DNA of 64,000 nucleotides from Nitrososphaerota archaeon (GTDB lineage Archaea; Thermoproteota; Nitrososphaeria; Nitrososphaerales; Nitrosopumilaceae): the NCBI GenBank assembly GCA_021323705.1, contig JAJPKL010000023.1, positions 22,718-86,717 of the forward strand, given 5' to 3'. Positions 25,556-35,004 of the stretch are shown one piece after another. Within the stretch, counting starts at the first letter, position 1; each line of letters opens with the position of its first letter. The notes below the pieces were generated by a model that saw only the letters and a program-made list of their open reading frames with translations, did no database searches and was not told the origin of the DNA. The translations under genes were made by a program, and so were the position numbers.

Positions 25556-25969
25556 TCAGTCTATAAATTCAGGAGCAAGCCAGTCGGCTATCTTTTCCAA
25601 ATTTTTTGAATGTAAAATTACCTTGATTGGTCCCATTGGAGACTCTTCTGCTTCATCACATACAGCTACAACATCTACAAATGCTGCTTGCTTGTTGAGG
25701 TAAAACCAAGTAGTATCTCCCTCCGTGTTATATCGCATTTGTCGTCTATAGACTCTGTTTACTTTGCGCCTCCGTATAGTCTCCTGAATCTTTGACAGCG
25801 AATTCAAGTCTCTTGAGGTGGCCTTTATGCTTCCTTCCCTGTATTCATAATTTGCATCCAAGATTACATTTGATATGGCAGCCTTGATCTTGTCGTGGTC
25901 TTCAGACGGGTTGACTGCCGCATATGCCTCTATCTTGCATGCAACTTTGGGTACGGTCACTCTGTCCAA
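25556..25969 (-). CDS. UPF0201 protein (predicted RNA-binding)
   Basis: A 137-residue protein with the archaeal COG1325/UPF0201 pattern: VACKIEAYAAVNPSEDHDKI, then SLSKIQETIRRRKVNRVYRR, and GPIKVILHSKNLEKIADWLAP near the end. The fold is ribosomal-protein-like and RNA binding is predicted, but the role is not established. It overlaps the upstream UPF0200 kinase by 13 bp; the two families often neighbour each other in archaea. Confidence 0.85.
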   Translation of the reverse strand: MDRVTVPKVACKIEAYAAVNPSEDHDKIKAAISNVILDANYEYREGSIKATSRDLNSLSKIQETIRRRKVNRVYRRQMRYNTEGDTTWFYLNKQAAFVDVVAVCDEAEESPMGPIKVILHSKNLEKIADWLAPEFID

Positions 25970-26508
25970 CCTTTAATGATATTATATGCGTTATCTACGA
26001 GTTGTTCGATTGTTAGGTTGTTATTGGAAATTGTCTCATCTGCAAGAGCAATTGATTCACTCATCCCAACCCCTATCTCCCTAGAATCCCTACTTGCAAA
26101 TTCTTCCCTATCAGATGGAACATCAGATCTGCCACGGCGTGTGAGAAACTTGAATCTAGTATCACCAGATGCATGAATTGCCAAAACTTTGACTGTACCA
26201 ATATTTTTTAGTACGTTAACTTCTGCAAGTGACCTTACGCCATCAACAAGTATAACATTGGATTTTGAATTTAATATATTATCTTTGATTAGCTCAGCCA
26301 CTGCTCCCGGTCCATTCTTTTCTCTAAGCTCAAGCATTAGCCTTCCCAGATTCTCACCCGTAGGTTCTATCTTTCTTCTTGCTGCTTCTGCCCTTACTGC
26401 ATCACCCATGGTTATTTTATCAAACCCCTTTGATTTGAGGGCCTCAGCTATGGTAGTCTTGCCGGCCCCCGGCATACCAGTCAGACAGACAATAAGTTTC
26501 ATAGTCAC
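25957..26508 (-). CDS. UPF0200 family P-loop nucleotide kinase
   Basis: A 183-residue P-loop protein. LTGMPGAGKTTIAEALKSKG is the Walker A loop, GDAVRAEAARR an NMP-kinase-like segment, and VILVDGVRSLAEV a Walker B-like strand. Similar to adenylate and dephospho-CoA kinases; COG0237-like archaeal members have been annotated as dephospho-CoA kinase relatives without firm proof. Coupled to the UPF0201 gene. Confidence 0.8.
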   Translation of the reverse strand: MTMKLIVCLTGMPGAGKTTIAEALKSKGFDKITMGDAVRAEAARRKIEPTGENLGRLMLELREKNGPGAVAELIKDNILNSKSNVILVDGVRSLAEVNVLKNIGTVKVLAIHASGDTRFKFLTRRGRSDVPSDREEFASRDSREIGVGMSESIALADETISNNNLTIEQLVDNAYNIIKGWTE

Positions 26509-26575
26509 AGACTAATTCTTCCAGTCTATCAAGCTACCGGAAATCATTATAGACCGTGGGATCAGAGACCATCTA

Positions 26576-27115
26576 ATGCGTACATTTGTGGCAGTTGAGG
26601 TTTGCAATAAAGACACACTTGATGCCATAGCAAAACTGCAATCTGATCTGCAGATAAAGGCAAGCCCCGTAGCTAAGCAAAACATGCATTTTACACTACT
26701 TTTTCTTGGTGAGATAACGGAACAGGTGGTAGAGGAGGTAAAGAAGGCCCTTTCAAGCATTGTCTTCAAGCCAATACAGGCAAGTTTTACACAGCTTGGA
26801 GCATTTCCCAACCTCAAGTTTCCAAGAGTAATTTGGATAGGCGTTGATAAAACAGCTGAAACATATCTTGTAGACCTTGCCTCTCAAGTTGAACAAAAGC
26901 TTGCGCCCCTAGGGTTCAAGGCAGACAAGCCATTCAAAGCCCATATTACCATATTTAGAGTAAGAAACAAGGAAAACGGCATTTCAGGCAAGATAGCAAA
27001 ATACAGCAGTCTAAGCCTTGGAACAGATACCATCACGGAGCTCAAGTTCAAGCAAAGTGTCTTAACTTCAAATGGGCCGATATATTCTGATTTACTGGTG
27101 GTAAAGGCACAATGA
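26576..27115 (+). CDS. thpR: RNA 2',3'-cyclic phosphodiesterase ThpR
   Basis: A 179-residue 2H phosphoesterase with both HxT motifs: MHFTLLFLG and AHITIFRV. MRTFVAVEV opens the protein as usual. These enzymes open 2',3'-cyclic phosphates on RNA ends and may act in tRNA splicing or repair. The ATG-TGA overlap with the CCA-adding enzyme gene ties it to tRNA 3-prime end work. Confidence 0.9.
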   Translation: MRTFVAVEVCNKDTLDAIAKLQSDLQIKASPVAKQNMHFTLLFLGEITEQVVEEVKKALSSIVFKPIQASFTQLGAFPNLKFPRVIWIGVDKTAETYLVDLASQVEQKLAPLGFKADKPFKAHITIFRVRNKENGISGKIAKYSSLSLGTDTITELKFKQSVLTSNGPIYSDLLVVKAQ

Positions 27116-28446
27116 GCCAAGTTTTGGAGCAGGCAAGGAAGATTTCGATTCCTACAAAACAAGAAGAGGAAAAAACAAGAGAGCTTGCAGATCTTCTGTT
27201 AAATCAGGTAAAAAATGAATCTTCAAAGTATCTAGAGGTAGTGTCAGTTGAGCTCGGCGGATCTTATGCAAAGGGTACTTGGCTTAGAAACCAGATGGAT
27301 TTTGACATATTTATCAAGCTAAAAAATGACACCGACGAGAAAAACTTTGAAGATATTGGGAAAAAAATTGGTTTTAATTCAATGAAAAAGTTCAAGCCGC
27401 GCGTCAGATACTCTGAGCATCCGTACGTGGAGGCTGAAATAAAGGGAACAAAAGTAAATGTTGTTCCATGCTACAATGTAGAAAAAGGCCAATGGAAGAG
27501 CGCAGCTGACAGATCCTCATTTCATACCAGATTTATTTTGGAAACATTTGACGAAGCCAAGAAAAATGAGGTGAGACTTTTGAAGAAGTTTCTAAAAGGA
27601 ATTGGGATTTATGGTGCAGAAATTGCAAAGGAGGGCTTTGGAGGATATGTTGCCGAGGTTCTTGTTCACAACTATGGAAGTTTTCTTGGAGTTCTTGAGG
27701 CAGCATCCAACTTTGTTCAGGGGCAGGTAATAGGCAACCCCACAAAAAAATTTGAAACTGTTCTGGTATTGGTTGACCCCATAGACAGTAATAGAAATCT
27801 AGGTACAGCAATTTCTGCGCAAAATGTAGCAAGATTCATCCTTGCTTCCAGAGCATTTCTGAAAAAGCAGTCCTTGTCGTTTTTTGTTGGTAAAAAAAGA
27901 ACTCCTAACAAGAAAAATTTGAAAAATACTCTAATTGTGAAATTCAACTACAAGTGGAGAAGCCCAGATATAATTTGGGGGCAGGTCAAGCGCGCTACCA
28001 CTTCACTTGCAGGACAGCTTGAGCTTGGAGGGTTTGAGGTCATACGAAAAGCTGCAGTAACCGACGAGGAGTCGGAGGCTGCCATGCTTTTTCTTTTGCG
28101 TCTGCCCGTAATTGAGAAATTTATAGTTAAAAATGGCCCAGATGTCTACAGAAAGTCAGATTCAGACACTTTTATTTTAAAAAACTCTAAGAATATCATG
28201 ACGTGGATTGATGAAAATGGACGAATACTTTCCATGCAGAAAAGAGAATTTTATGATGCAAAAAAATTCCTAGAAAATCTCTTGAAGAAAAAAACATTGC
28301 AATCAGGGATACCTAGCGGTATAATTCCAGATATCAAGCGCGGTTTTAGAGTAATACGTGGAGACCAAGCTGTAAGCAAATCCATTAAAAAGGCATTGGC
28401 AGAGGTTACCTCTACCGATGGACTCGTTTTCAGTACCGGTAAGTAA
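27112..28446 (+). CDS. cca: CCA tRNA nucleotidyltransferase (archaeal class I)
   Basis: A 444-residue enzyme. The polymerase-beta-like motif GGSYAKGTWLRNQMDFDIFI (about 46-65) gives the GS and DxD metal site. The KKFLKGIGIYGAEIAKEGFGGY segment and the C-terminal body match archaeal class I enzymes. It adds or repairs the CCA end of tRNAs without a nucleic acid template. ATG overlaps thpR by 4 bp. Confidence 0.93.
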   Translation: MSQVLEQARKISIPTKQEEEKTRELADLLLNQVKNESSKYLEVVSVELGGSYAKGTWLRNQMDFDIFIKLKNDTDEKNFEDIGKKIGFNSMKKFKPRVRYSEHPYVEAEIKGTKVNVVPCYNVEKGQWKSAADRSSFHTRFILETFDEAKKNEVRLLKKFLKGIGIYGAEIAKEGFGGYVAEVLVHNYGSFLGVLEAASNFVQGQVIGNPTKKFETVLVLVDPIDSNRNLGTAISAQNVARFILASRAFLKKQSLSFFVGKKRTPNKKNLKNTLIVKFNYKWRSPDIIWGQVKRATTSLAGQLELGGFEVIRKAAVTDEESEAAMLFLLRLPVIEKFIVKNGPDVYRKSDSDTFILKNSKNIMTWIDENGRILSMQKREFYDAKKFLENLLKKKTLQSGIPSGIIPDIKRGFRVIRGDQAVSKSIKKALAEVTSTDGLVFSTGK

Positions 28447-29185
28447 ACTAGTCAAGGAACCGTATTCTCATATCCTAGGATATCCCAGGGCTACGGAAAA
28501 AGAGCTCAAAAAGCGGGTTTTGGAGCTCAAAAAACTAGGAATTAACAGCGTTACATTTGGAGGTCCTACCATTCTAAACAACATTCCAGTCTTAGGCAAG
28601 GGGTATGTTGGCGTTGTAGTGCTGTCTCGACATGGTAAGGGCCATGCAGCGCTGAAGATACGCAGAATAGATTCAAGCAGAGACGAGATGAAGAGCGAAG
28701 CAAAACTTCTAAAGATTGCAAACACAGTAAATGTGGGTCCCAGAGTAATTAACAGCAGTAAAAATTTCATAGTAATGGAGTATGTAGAAGGAGAGAAGAT
28801 AATTGATTGGGTAAAGGAACTAAAAGGAAAAGGCAGTGCTAGAAAACTCAGAGGCATAGTTCGCAAGATATTAGAAGATTGTTACAATTTAGATAATATT
28901 CATCTTGATCACGGCGAGCTAAGTTACATACACAAACATGTCATCGTTGGAAAATCTCCATGCATAATTGATTTTGAGAGTGCAAGTTTGAATAGGAGGA
29001 CATCTAATGTGACTTCGGCAACGCAAAGCATCTTCATTGGTTCTGGACTCTCAAATATTGTTAAAAAAATTATAAAAATTCCAAATACGAAGAAGATGAT
29101 TGAGTCATTAAAAAAATACAAGCATGATCAGTCTCGCAAAAACTTTGATAACGTACTGAAAATTTTGGGGTTGGACAAGGTATGA
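28418..29185 (+). CDS. COG2112-type predicted Ser/Thr protein kinase
   Basis: A 255-residue kinase-fold protein. GKGYVGVVVL is a glycine-rich loop, HAALKIRRI supplies the ATP-binding lysine, and FIVMEYVEGEKIIDW is the hinge. DHGELSYIHKHVIVGKSPCIIDFESAS resembles the catalytic-loop and DFG (here DFE) region of RIO/Bud32-like kinases. The partner is unknown. It overlaps the CCA enzyme gene by 29 bp, consistent with coupled translation. Confidence 0.8.
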   Translation: MDSFSVPVSKLVKEPYSHILGYPRATEKELKKRVLELKKLGINSVTFGGPTILNNIPVLGKGYVGVVVLSRHGKGHAALKIRRIDSSRDEMKSEAKLLKIANTVNVGPRVINSSKNFIVMEYVEGEKIIDWVKELKGKGSARKLRGIVRKILEDCYNLDNIHLDHGELSYIHKHVIVGKSPCIIDFESASLNRRTSNVTSATQSIFIGSGLSNIVKKIIKIPNTKKMIESLKKYKHDQSRKNFDNVLKILGLDKV

Positions 29186-30540
29186 ATTTGCACAACATCA
29201 AAACAGATGCACTAAAAATTTCCTTGGGCATAATACTTTCTGCTTTTGTGGTAGAACTTTTCATTGGAATCTATTCAAACAGTCTTGCGCTTGTTACTGA
29301 TAGTGTTCATGCAGTGCTGGATTCTGTTGTAACTGCCATACTGCTTGTAACAGCAAAATGGTCAACCAAGCCTCCTGACATAGAACACACCTACGGTCAC
29401 GGCAAGATAGAGACTATGGGAAGCTTTCTTGGAGGCATCATAATACTCATCATATCCTGCTTTTTCATCTTTGAAGCAATCTCACGATTGCAAGAGCCTC
29501 GGCCAGAGATCTTGCCTGGCATGATGGCAATAGGAGCTGCGATTTACACGCTCTGCTCAGATGTTGCAAGGATTGGAATCTTGAGCAAGGCACTAAAAAA
29601 GACAGAGGGGTCTGGACTTAGAGTCGATTTATACCACGCATTCATGGATATGGGGTCTACCTTTGTGGCACTTGTAGGCATAGTGCTTGTCATGGTTGGA
29701 TTCTATCAAGGAGACTTTATTGCTGCATTGATACTGGGGGTCTTTCTTGCTGCATTGAGTTTAAAGCTCATCTACAAAACCGCAATGGAACTTACTGATG
29801 CGGTTCCAGAAAGCATGGTGAGAACTGTTCGTGACATTGTTAGTGGTACAGAAGGAGTTATGAAGACAGAATCTGTACAGATGCGAAGATCTGGAAGCGA
29901 TATTTTTGCAGAGGTCACAATATCTTTGAAGGGTACATCCAGTTTTGAAGAGGCTCACAGGATAAGTGCAAACGTGGAAAAAAACATCAAAGACCGCATT
30001 GCAAACAGCAAGGTTACTGTACACTTTGAACCTACTTGGAAAGACGTGCCAATTGATTACACAGTAAATAACGTTGCTTCATCGGTTGCAGGTGTCAAAG
30101 GCATACATAATGTTAGCTATTCCACTGCAAAAGATGGCGTCTTTATCAGCCTGCATGTGATGGTAGACAGAAACATGGCGCTTGAAGATGCGCACAAGGT
30201 TTCAGATGAGATAGAGGAGCAGATCAGAAAATCTGTGGAAAATGTGAACCACATAACGATTCACCTTGAGCCATATGTATCAATTCCAAAAAGTGTCCCC
30301 ATAGAAGACCTTACGATAGAAGAACAAGTAGCAGACATTATCAAGAAATATCCAACTGTCAAAAAGATTGGTCGAGTGATTACTTTTCAGTTGCAAGACA
30401 TTTTCAAGGTTGACATTGATTGTTCTTTTGATGGTAAGCTTACAATAGAACAGGTGCACGACATTATCTCTGAAATAGAATACAAGATCAAAAATCAAGT
30501 TAAAAATGCCATAGTTACCATACATCCTGAACCAAACTGA
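29182..30540 (+). CDS. Cation diffusion facilitator with three C-terminal dimerization domains
   Basis: A 452-residue protein. About six membrane helices fill residues 1-200. SLALVTDSVHAVLDSVV and DLYHAFMDMG hold the Asp/His pairs of the CDF transport site. Residues about 205-452 contain three successive ferredoxin-like ZT-dimer domains, where one is usual. Expected to export Zn, Fe or Mn. ATG overlaps the kinase stop by 4 bp. The extended cytoplasmic part may tune metal sensing. Confidence 0.88.
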   Translation: MNLHNIKTDALKISLGIILSAFVVELFIGIYSNSLALVTDSVHAVLDSVVTAILLVTAKWSTKPPDIEHTYGHGKIETMGSFLGGIIILIISCFFIFEAISRLQEPRPEILPGMMAIGAAIYTLCSDVARIGILSKALKKTEGSGLRVDLYHAFMDMGSTFVALVGIVLVMVGFYQGDFIAALILGVFLAALSLKLIYKTAMELTDAVPESMVRTVRDIVSGTEGVMKTESVQMRRSGSDIFAEVTISLKGTSSFEEAHRISANVEKNIKDRIANSKVTVHFEPTWKDVPIDYTVNNVASSVAGVKGIHNVSYSTAKDGVFISLHVMVDRNMALEDAHKVSDEIEEQIRKSVENVNHITIHLEPYVSIPKSVPIEDLTIEEQVADIIKKYPTVKKIGRVITFQLQDIFKVDIDCSFDGKLTIEQVHDIISEIEYKIKNQVKNAIVTIHPEPN

Positions 30541-30541
30541 T

Positions 30542-31150
30542 ATGTCTATACATGAAGGAGTGAGGTTTCTAAAAAGAGACCCCATAATGAAAAAAATCAT
30601 TAATTCCGTGGGAGATTATACCTTGAAGAAAAGGAATCATCATTTTGCAGTACTGGTTGAATCAATAATATCGCAGCAGCTTGCAACTAGGGCAGCAGAG
30701 GTAATCTTTAACAGATTCAAGGACCTTTATCCCAAGTTTCCAACTTCAGATGAAATTCTTGCCACAAACAAATCAAAGCTTCGCTCAGTAGGGCTTTCAA
30801 GTATGAAGATAGAATATCTCAAGGACTTGGCAAGGCAAATAGGTCAAGGCAAGGTAAGGCTTGACTTGTTATCAAAGATGACTGACGAGGAGGTGGTGGC
30901 TCATTTAACGCAGGTAAAGGGAGTTGGGAGATGGACTGCAGAGATGTTTCTTATTTTTTCACTCAACAGACCTGATATTTTACCTATTCATGATCTCGGA
31001 TTGCAAAAAGGTGTCCAAAAGGCATTTTCGTTGCCTGAACTTCCACAGCCAAAAGAGGTGGAAAGGTTAGGTATGAGATGGAAACCATACAGAAGCATAG
31101 CAACATGGTATCTTTGGAAGAGCCTTCAGAAATTCGACAAAATAGGATGA
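30542..31150 (+). CDS. HhH-GPD DNA glycosylase (AlkA-like)
   Basis: A 202-residue enzyme. SIISQQLATRAAEVIFNRF opens the fold, and VKGVGRWTAEMFLIF is the helix-hairpin-helix. The following PDILPIHDLGL carries the catalytic Asp. A lysine at the bifunctional position and a C-terminal iron-sulfur cluster are not seen, so a monofunctional 3-methyladenine glycosylase is likely. It removes alkylated bases. It begins 2 bp after the CDF gene. Confidence 0.87.
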   Translation: MSIHEGVRFLKRDPIMKKIINSVGDYTLKKRNHHFAVLVESIISQQLATRAAEVIFNRFKDLYPKFPTSDEILATNKSKLRSVGLSSMKIEYLKDLARQIGQGKVRLDLLSKMTDEEVVAHLTQVKGVGRWTAEMFLIFSLNRPDILPIHDLGLQKGVQKAFSLPELPQPKEVERLGMRWKPYRSIATWYLWKSLQKFDKIG

Positions 31151-31175
31151 TCTTATTAGGAAGGACGATCATTAG

Positions 31176-31451
31176 TATGCCACGGCGTCGAATAATCTCG
31201 ATACAGAAGAGGCAATACGACGTAGGATAGAGTTCTACACTAGTGATATTGTAGATAATTTCATCAAAAAACACGGTGCTCCAAAGACTAGAATTGCAAT
31301 GCAGAACTTGGTTGCCTTGGCAAATGGTAGGTCTGATCCAGACAATTCGTCAATAGAACTGATTAGCCATGTTTATTTTCAAGTGCATCCGCAACAAGTA
31401 AACATAAGAGACAAGGCAAACGGCAAACTCATTGTATCAATTAGAAAATAG
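31176..31451 (+). pseudogene. Small conserved-looking gene lacking an in-frame start (probable 1-base deletion)
   Basis: An open frame of about 91 codons reads TASNNLDTEEAIRRRIEFYT ... NFIKKHGAPKTRIAMQNLVALANG ... VNIRDKANGKLIVSIRK and stops at TAG. It looks strongly protein-like, but an in-frame TAG at 31173-31175 precedes it and no ATG, GTG or TTG lies near its start. ATG at 31177 is one base out of frame. One more C in the CC at 31180-31181 would give M-P-T-A-S-N-N-L, a natural start. AGGAAGG upstream could be a ribosome site. Read error or recent decay. Function unknown. Confidence 0.6.
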
Positions 31452-31572
31452 CAAACTTGCAAAACCAAATAAATTTTTTAAAAATTAATGTTTCAATCAG
31501 ATGTCATAGTTTGAAAATTCAAATGAGTTAAGTAGGTACCGCTCTAGCAAGATTTCATAAGCCTGAGATAAA

Positions 31573-33273
31573 ATGAGTAACGTTCTAGAATATTTCCCGG
31601 GGGAGTTTGAGCCAAGACAGATACAAAAGGACATATTGCATGCAATAGAGCAAGAGCTCAAGTCTGGCTACAAGATTGTAGTACTGTCGGCACCCACTGG
31701 AGTTGGAAAATCGCTAATTGCTGCCACACTTGCGAGGTATTATGGCAAGTCATTTGTGATTACTGCCTCAAAACAACTCCAGGACCAGTACTCAAAAGAC
31801 CTAAAATTCTTCAGTCCTGTCAAAGGCAAATCCAATTTTGCCTGCCTCAAACTAATGGAACACCAAGGAATACCAAAGAAAGACACCAAAAGAGCAGTCC
31901 AAAAGGGATTAACATGCGAAAAGGGACTGTGCGAAGAGACCATAAAGGTCAAGGGAAAAGAAGTCAAGGAATTTTGCAAGTTCAAACCTAGAATTGGCGA
32001 ACTTGAGCCAAATTCTAAGAGCCCTTACTGTTTCTATTATGAACAAAAATACCACGCGTTGGTCTCTGACCATTCCATATGGAACTATGCGGCATACTTT
32101 CAGCTCATGAGATTTGGAAAAAAAGTATATGCGGATTATATCAACAAACCAATTGCAATATTTGACGAGGCGCATAAGATAGAAGATCAAATAATCCAGT
32201 TTATTGGAACAGACATCTACAACATACACATAACAGAGTGCGGAATTGATATCAAAAGCTACTCTCTTGATGATATTGAGCTTGTCATCCAGTTATTAGA
32301 TGACATAGCAAGGTCATATGCCAAACAGATAAGAGATTTACAGGAAAGCAGATCATTTCAGATAAATCCCGATTATATGCTTCTTGCAAAACTAGAGTCG
32401 CGTTATGAGAGGATGGCAAACGCCCATGCGGAACTAGAGTCAAACAAGGATAATTTTGTCATAAATGATCCCTATTTTGACGAAAGAGGAAACTTGAGGT
32501 CACTTTCCATCAAGCCACTTGACATATCAAAGTATGTCAAGGCATTCTTTGGTATAGACACCCAAGTTTTCATGTCTGCCACAATTGACAAGGCAAGTTT
32601 TTGTGAAAACACGGGGCTTGATCCATCAAAGGTTGCATTTGTAGATACACCACGATCTCCCTTCTTGCCAGACAAGAGAAGAATCAACTTTCTAAATGTT
32701 AGAAAGCTTAGCTATTCGGCAAGTTGGAATGACGAGCGTACAGTAATATCAAAGATTGATGAAATTTTGTCTCAACATGAGCATGAGCGGGGCCTCATAC
32801 TTACATCATCTGAAAAGCGATGTCTAGACATACGAAATAATCTCTCAGAAAAAAATAGGAGTAGAATTAGAATTTGCCACAGCAGAAATGAAAATGGCAT
32901 GACGCAAGATGAGATAATCCAAGAGCATGCAATGGATGAAAATGGTGTGTTATTGTCATCATCATTATGGGAAGGTGTTGACCTCAAAGATGATCTGTCC
33001 AGATTCCAAATCATAGCGAAGGCGCCATACCCCAACTTGAGTGAAAAAAGAACCAAGATCAAGATGCAGAAATTTCCTCTGTGGTACAAATCCCAGACGT
33101 TAGTAAAGCTATTACAGGGATTTGGCAGGTCAATTAGAAACGAAGATGACTGGGCAGTGACATATGTTCTTGATGAGGCCGCAAATGATTTGTTGTATCA
33201 ATGCAAATCAATGATTCCCAAATCATACTATGACGTACTGGGATTCAAAAGCTACGTAGAGTCGGCAAATTAA
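31573..33273 (+). CDS. XPD/Rad3-like superfamily 2 helicase
   Basis: A 566-residue helicase. Walker A APTGVGKS (40-47), DEAH box (199-202), SATID motif and motif VI-like LLQGFGRSIRNEDD are present. C92, C116 or C121, C136 and C154 lie where XPD keeps its 4Fe-4S cluster. XPD-type enzymes unwind DNA 5' to 3' in repair; archaeal pathway details are uncertain. ATG start after a 121-bp AT-rich gap. Confidence 0.9.
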   Translation: MSNVLEYFPGEFEPRQIQKDILHAIEQELKSGYKIVVLSAPTGVGKSLIAATLARYYGKSFVITASKQLQDQYSKDLKFFSPVKGKSNFACLKLMEHQGIPKKDTKRAVQKGLTCEKGLCEETIKVKGKEVKEFCKFKPRIGELEPNSKSPYCFYYEQKYHALVSDHSIWNYAAYFQLMRFGKKVYADYINKPIAIFDEAHKIEDQIIQFIGTDIYNIHITECGIDIKSYSLDDIELVIQLLDDIARSYAKQIRDLQESRSFQINPDYMLLAKLESRYERMANAHAELESNKDNFVINDPYFDERGNLRSLSIKPLDISKYVKAFFGIDTQVFMSATIDKASFCENTGLDPSKVAFVDTPRSPFLPDKRRINFLNVRKLSYSASWNDERTVISKIDEILSQHEHERGLILTSSEKRCLDIRNNLSEKNRSRIRICHSRNENGMTQDEIIQEHAMDENGVLLSSSLWEGVDLKDDLSRFQIIAKAPYPNLSEKRTKIKMQKFPLWYKSQTLVKLLQGFGRSIRNEDDWAVTYVLDEAANDLLYQCKSMIPKSYYDVLGFKSYVESAN

Positions 33274-33309
33274 TAATTCCCAATCTAGAATCATTCAAAA
33301 GAGAAAAAG

Positions 33310-33612
33310 CTAGTGAGCGATCTCTATAGGGTTCTCAAGTTCTGATAATGTGAACACAAATCTAGATCCTTCGAATTCCGTTGTACCTTCTCGCTCCCAG
33401 TTTATCTTGTATGTCTTTGTTGTGTGCCCCCCAATTATTGAGATGTTTTTGGGTACCGCAGCATACAGCTTTTCGACCTTGTCCTTGTCGCGTGTCATAA
33501 GGAGGGATCTGCGCCTCTTCATGAGATATTTGACTGCCACGTTTTTGTGTTGGTGGCCCTCAACCTCTATCTTCTCATTGCCGAGGTCTATGGTAAATTT
33601 CCTTTTTCCCAT
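33310..33612 (-). CDS. Hypothetical basic protein
   Basis: A 100-residue, Lys/Arg-rich soluble protein (FTIDLGNEKIEVEGHQHKN, KYLMKRRRSLLMTRD) with alternating strands. It may bind nucleic acid, but no known domain is recognised. ATG start; convergent with the helicase gene. Confidence 0.6.
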   Translation of the reverse strand: MGKRKFTIDLGNEKIEVEGHQHKNVAVKYLMKRRRSLLMTRDKDKVEKLYAAVPKNISIIGGHTTKTYKINWEREGTTEFEGSRFVFTLSELENPIEIAH

Positions 33613-33704
33613 GCTTATCTAAATAGCAATTTTCCTCAAAAAACGGCTTGACAAATTGGCATTAGCTTCTGCATTGAAAATAATGACAAAATATCATGAG
33701 ACAA

Positions 33705-33782
33705 TGGTGGGACCGGCCGGACTTGAACCGGCGACCTCTAGCACCCCAGGCTAGCATCATAACCAAGCTAGACTACGGTCCC
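33705..33782 (-). tRNA. tRNA-Pro (anticodon GGG) with encoded CCA
   Basis: Acceptor strands GGGACCG (33776-33782 read on the minus strand) and CGGTCCC pair fully. Anticodon stem CTAGC/GCTAG encloses the loop CTGGGGT, giving anticodon GGG for proline. The T arm holds GGTTCAAGTCC. Discriminator A is at 33708, followed by a genomic CCA at 33705-33707. No intron. TTATAATTT near 33805-33813 could be the TATA box. Confidence 0.93.
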
Positions 33783-33847
33783 TCAAGTTGCTGACTAGCA
33801 TTGAAATTATAAATGGTAGGATCAGGATTGTACAAAAAATCTGTTTG

Positions 33848-34981
33848 TCACAACCACTTTTCTAGTCGTTCTTTTTCAAACTTTTCCTTTTCAGCAAAAG
33901 AGTCAGTTGAGGGGGGCTTGAGTTCTGTTACGGGTGTTGGGTCTGCGTACATGTCTACCCTAATGTATCCAGCAGTTTTTTTCCCTATCTCAAGATAACA
34001 CCCACCTTTACCGTCAAAAGTGGCTGTTTCAGCTTCTTTTTTGATCTTTGAGATTATGTTTCTTGCTACAGTTATTCCCTCGCCTTCGGCAAATATTCCA
34101 GCCTTTGGCACTGCAATCTTATCTGTCACCATTATCTGATTTACATCACCTATTGCATACACGTTGTCAAATTTAGTCCTGCAAGTTCTATTTACTTCAA
34201 TAAATTTGCCTAGCTGTGCCAATCCGCAATCTACTGTAACAAATGGAACCTTGTGCGGAGGAACTGCAATTAACAAATCAAAGTCTGCCTCTCCTGATTC
34301 AAACTTGAGTTTATTTTGTTCTACTGAGATAGTTTTACAATTTCCATGAAACTCGATATGTTTTGATTTTAGGATTTGCAAAATGTCTTCGCTTACTTGT
34401 GGGCCTCCTGCCGGAAGCGTGATAGGAGTAGGGCTGTAAAAGTCCATTTGAATGGAATTGCTTGTTCCAATCTCTTCTAGGACTGATCTTATCAAAAGCG
34501 CAGCCTCATATGGAGCGGGAGGACACTTGTATGGAAGGCCGGTAATTGCCATTGCTAGCTTACCTGATTTGAGATTACGAATTGCGTCACGAATCCTTGG
34601 AACATCGTTGAGGTCATACAATATGAGGCTGTTCTCTTTTAGACCCGGAATCTGCTCCGGTGCAAGCTCAACTCCCAGCGAAATTATCAGATAATCGTAG
34701 TGTAATCTACGATAACTTGTCCTTACAATTTTGTTTTGCAAGTCTATCTTGGTTACATTTTCATTGATGAACTCAATTCCCTTTTTTGTAACATTTTCAA
34801 GTGGTTTCTTTGATGTCTCAAACTCTCTTGAACCTGCAATTATCCAAAGTTTTACCAAGTCCATCATGAACCAGTCTTTCTTGTCTACAATTATGATTCT
34901 GGTATCTTGAGTAAGATTCTGGCGTAGTTCATTTGCAGCTGCAAGACCGCCAAATCCCCCGCCCAAGATTACGATGTTCAC
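33848..34981 (-). CDS. FAD-dependent pyridine nucleotide / quinone oxidoreductase
   Basis: A 377-residue protein. N-terminal GGGFGGLAAANEL (7-19) binds FAD. A second nucleotide segment follows, and the late NVYAIGDVNQIM closes the FAD site. The layout matches the sulfide:quinone reductase / type II NADH dehydrogenase superfamily. The pair of redox cysteines needed for sulfide oxidation is not evident, so the donor is undecided. Same strand as, and just downstream of, the SDR gene. Confidence 0.82.
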   Translation of the reverse strand: MNIVILGGGFGGLAAANELRQNLTQDTRIIIVDKKDWFMMDLVKLWIIAGSREFETSKKPLENVTKKGIEFINENVTKIDLQNKIVRTSYRRLHYDYLIISLGVELAPEQIPGLKENSLILYDLNDVPRIRDAIRNLKSGKLAMAITGLPYKCPPAPYEAALLIRSVLEEIGTSNSIQMDFYSPTPITLPAGGPQVSEDILQILKSKHIEFHGNCKTISVEQNKLKFESGEADFDLLIAVPPHKVPFVTVDCGLAQLGKFIEVNRTCRTKFDNVYAIGDVNQIMVTDKIAVPKAGIFAEGEGITVARNIISKIKKEAETATFDGKGGCYLEIGKKTAGYIRVDMYADPTPVTELKPPSTDSFAEKEKFEKERLEKWL

Positions 34982-35004
34982 AGGTCTAATGCCAGAACGC
35001 CCTC

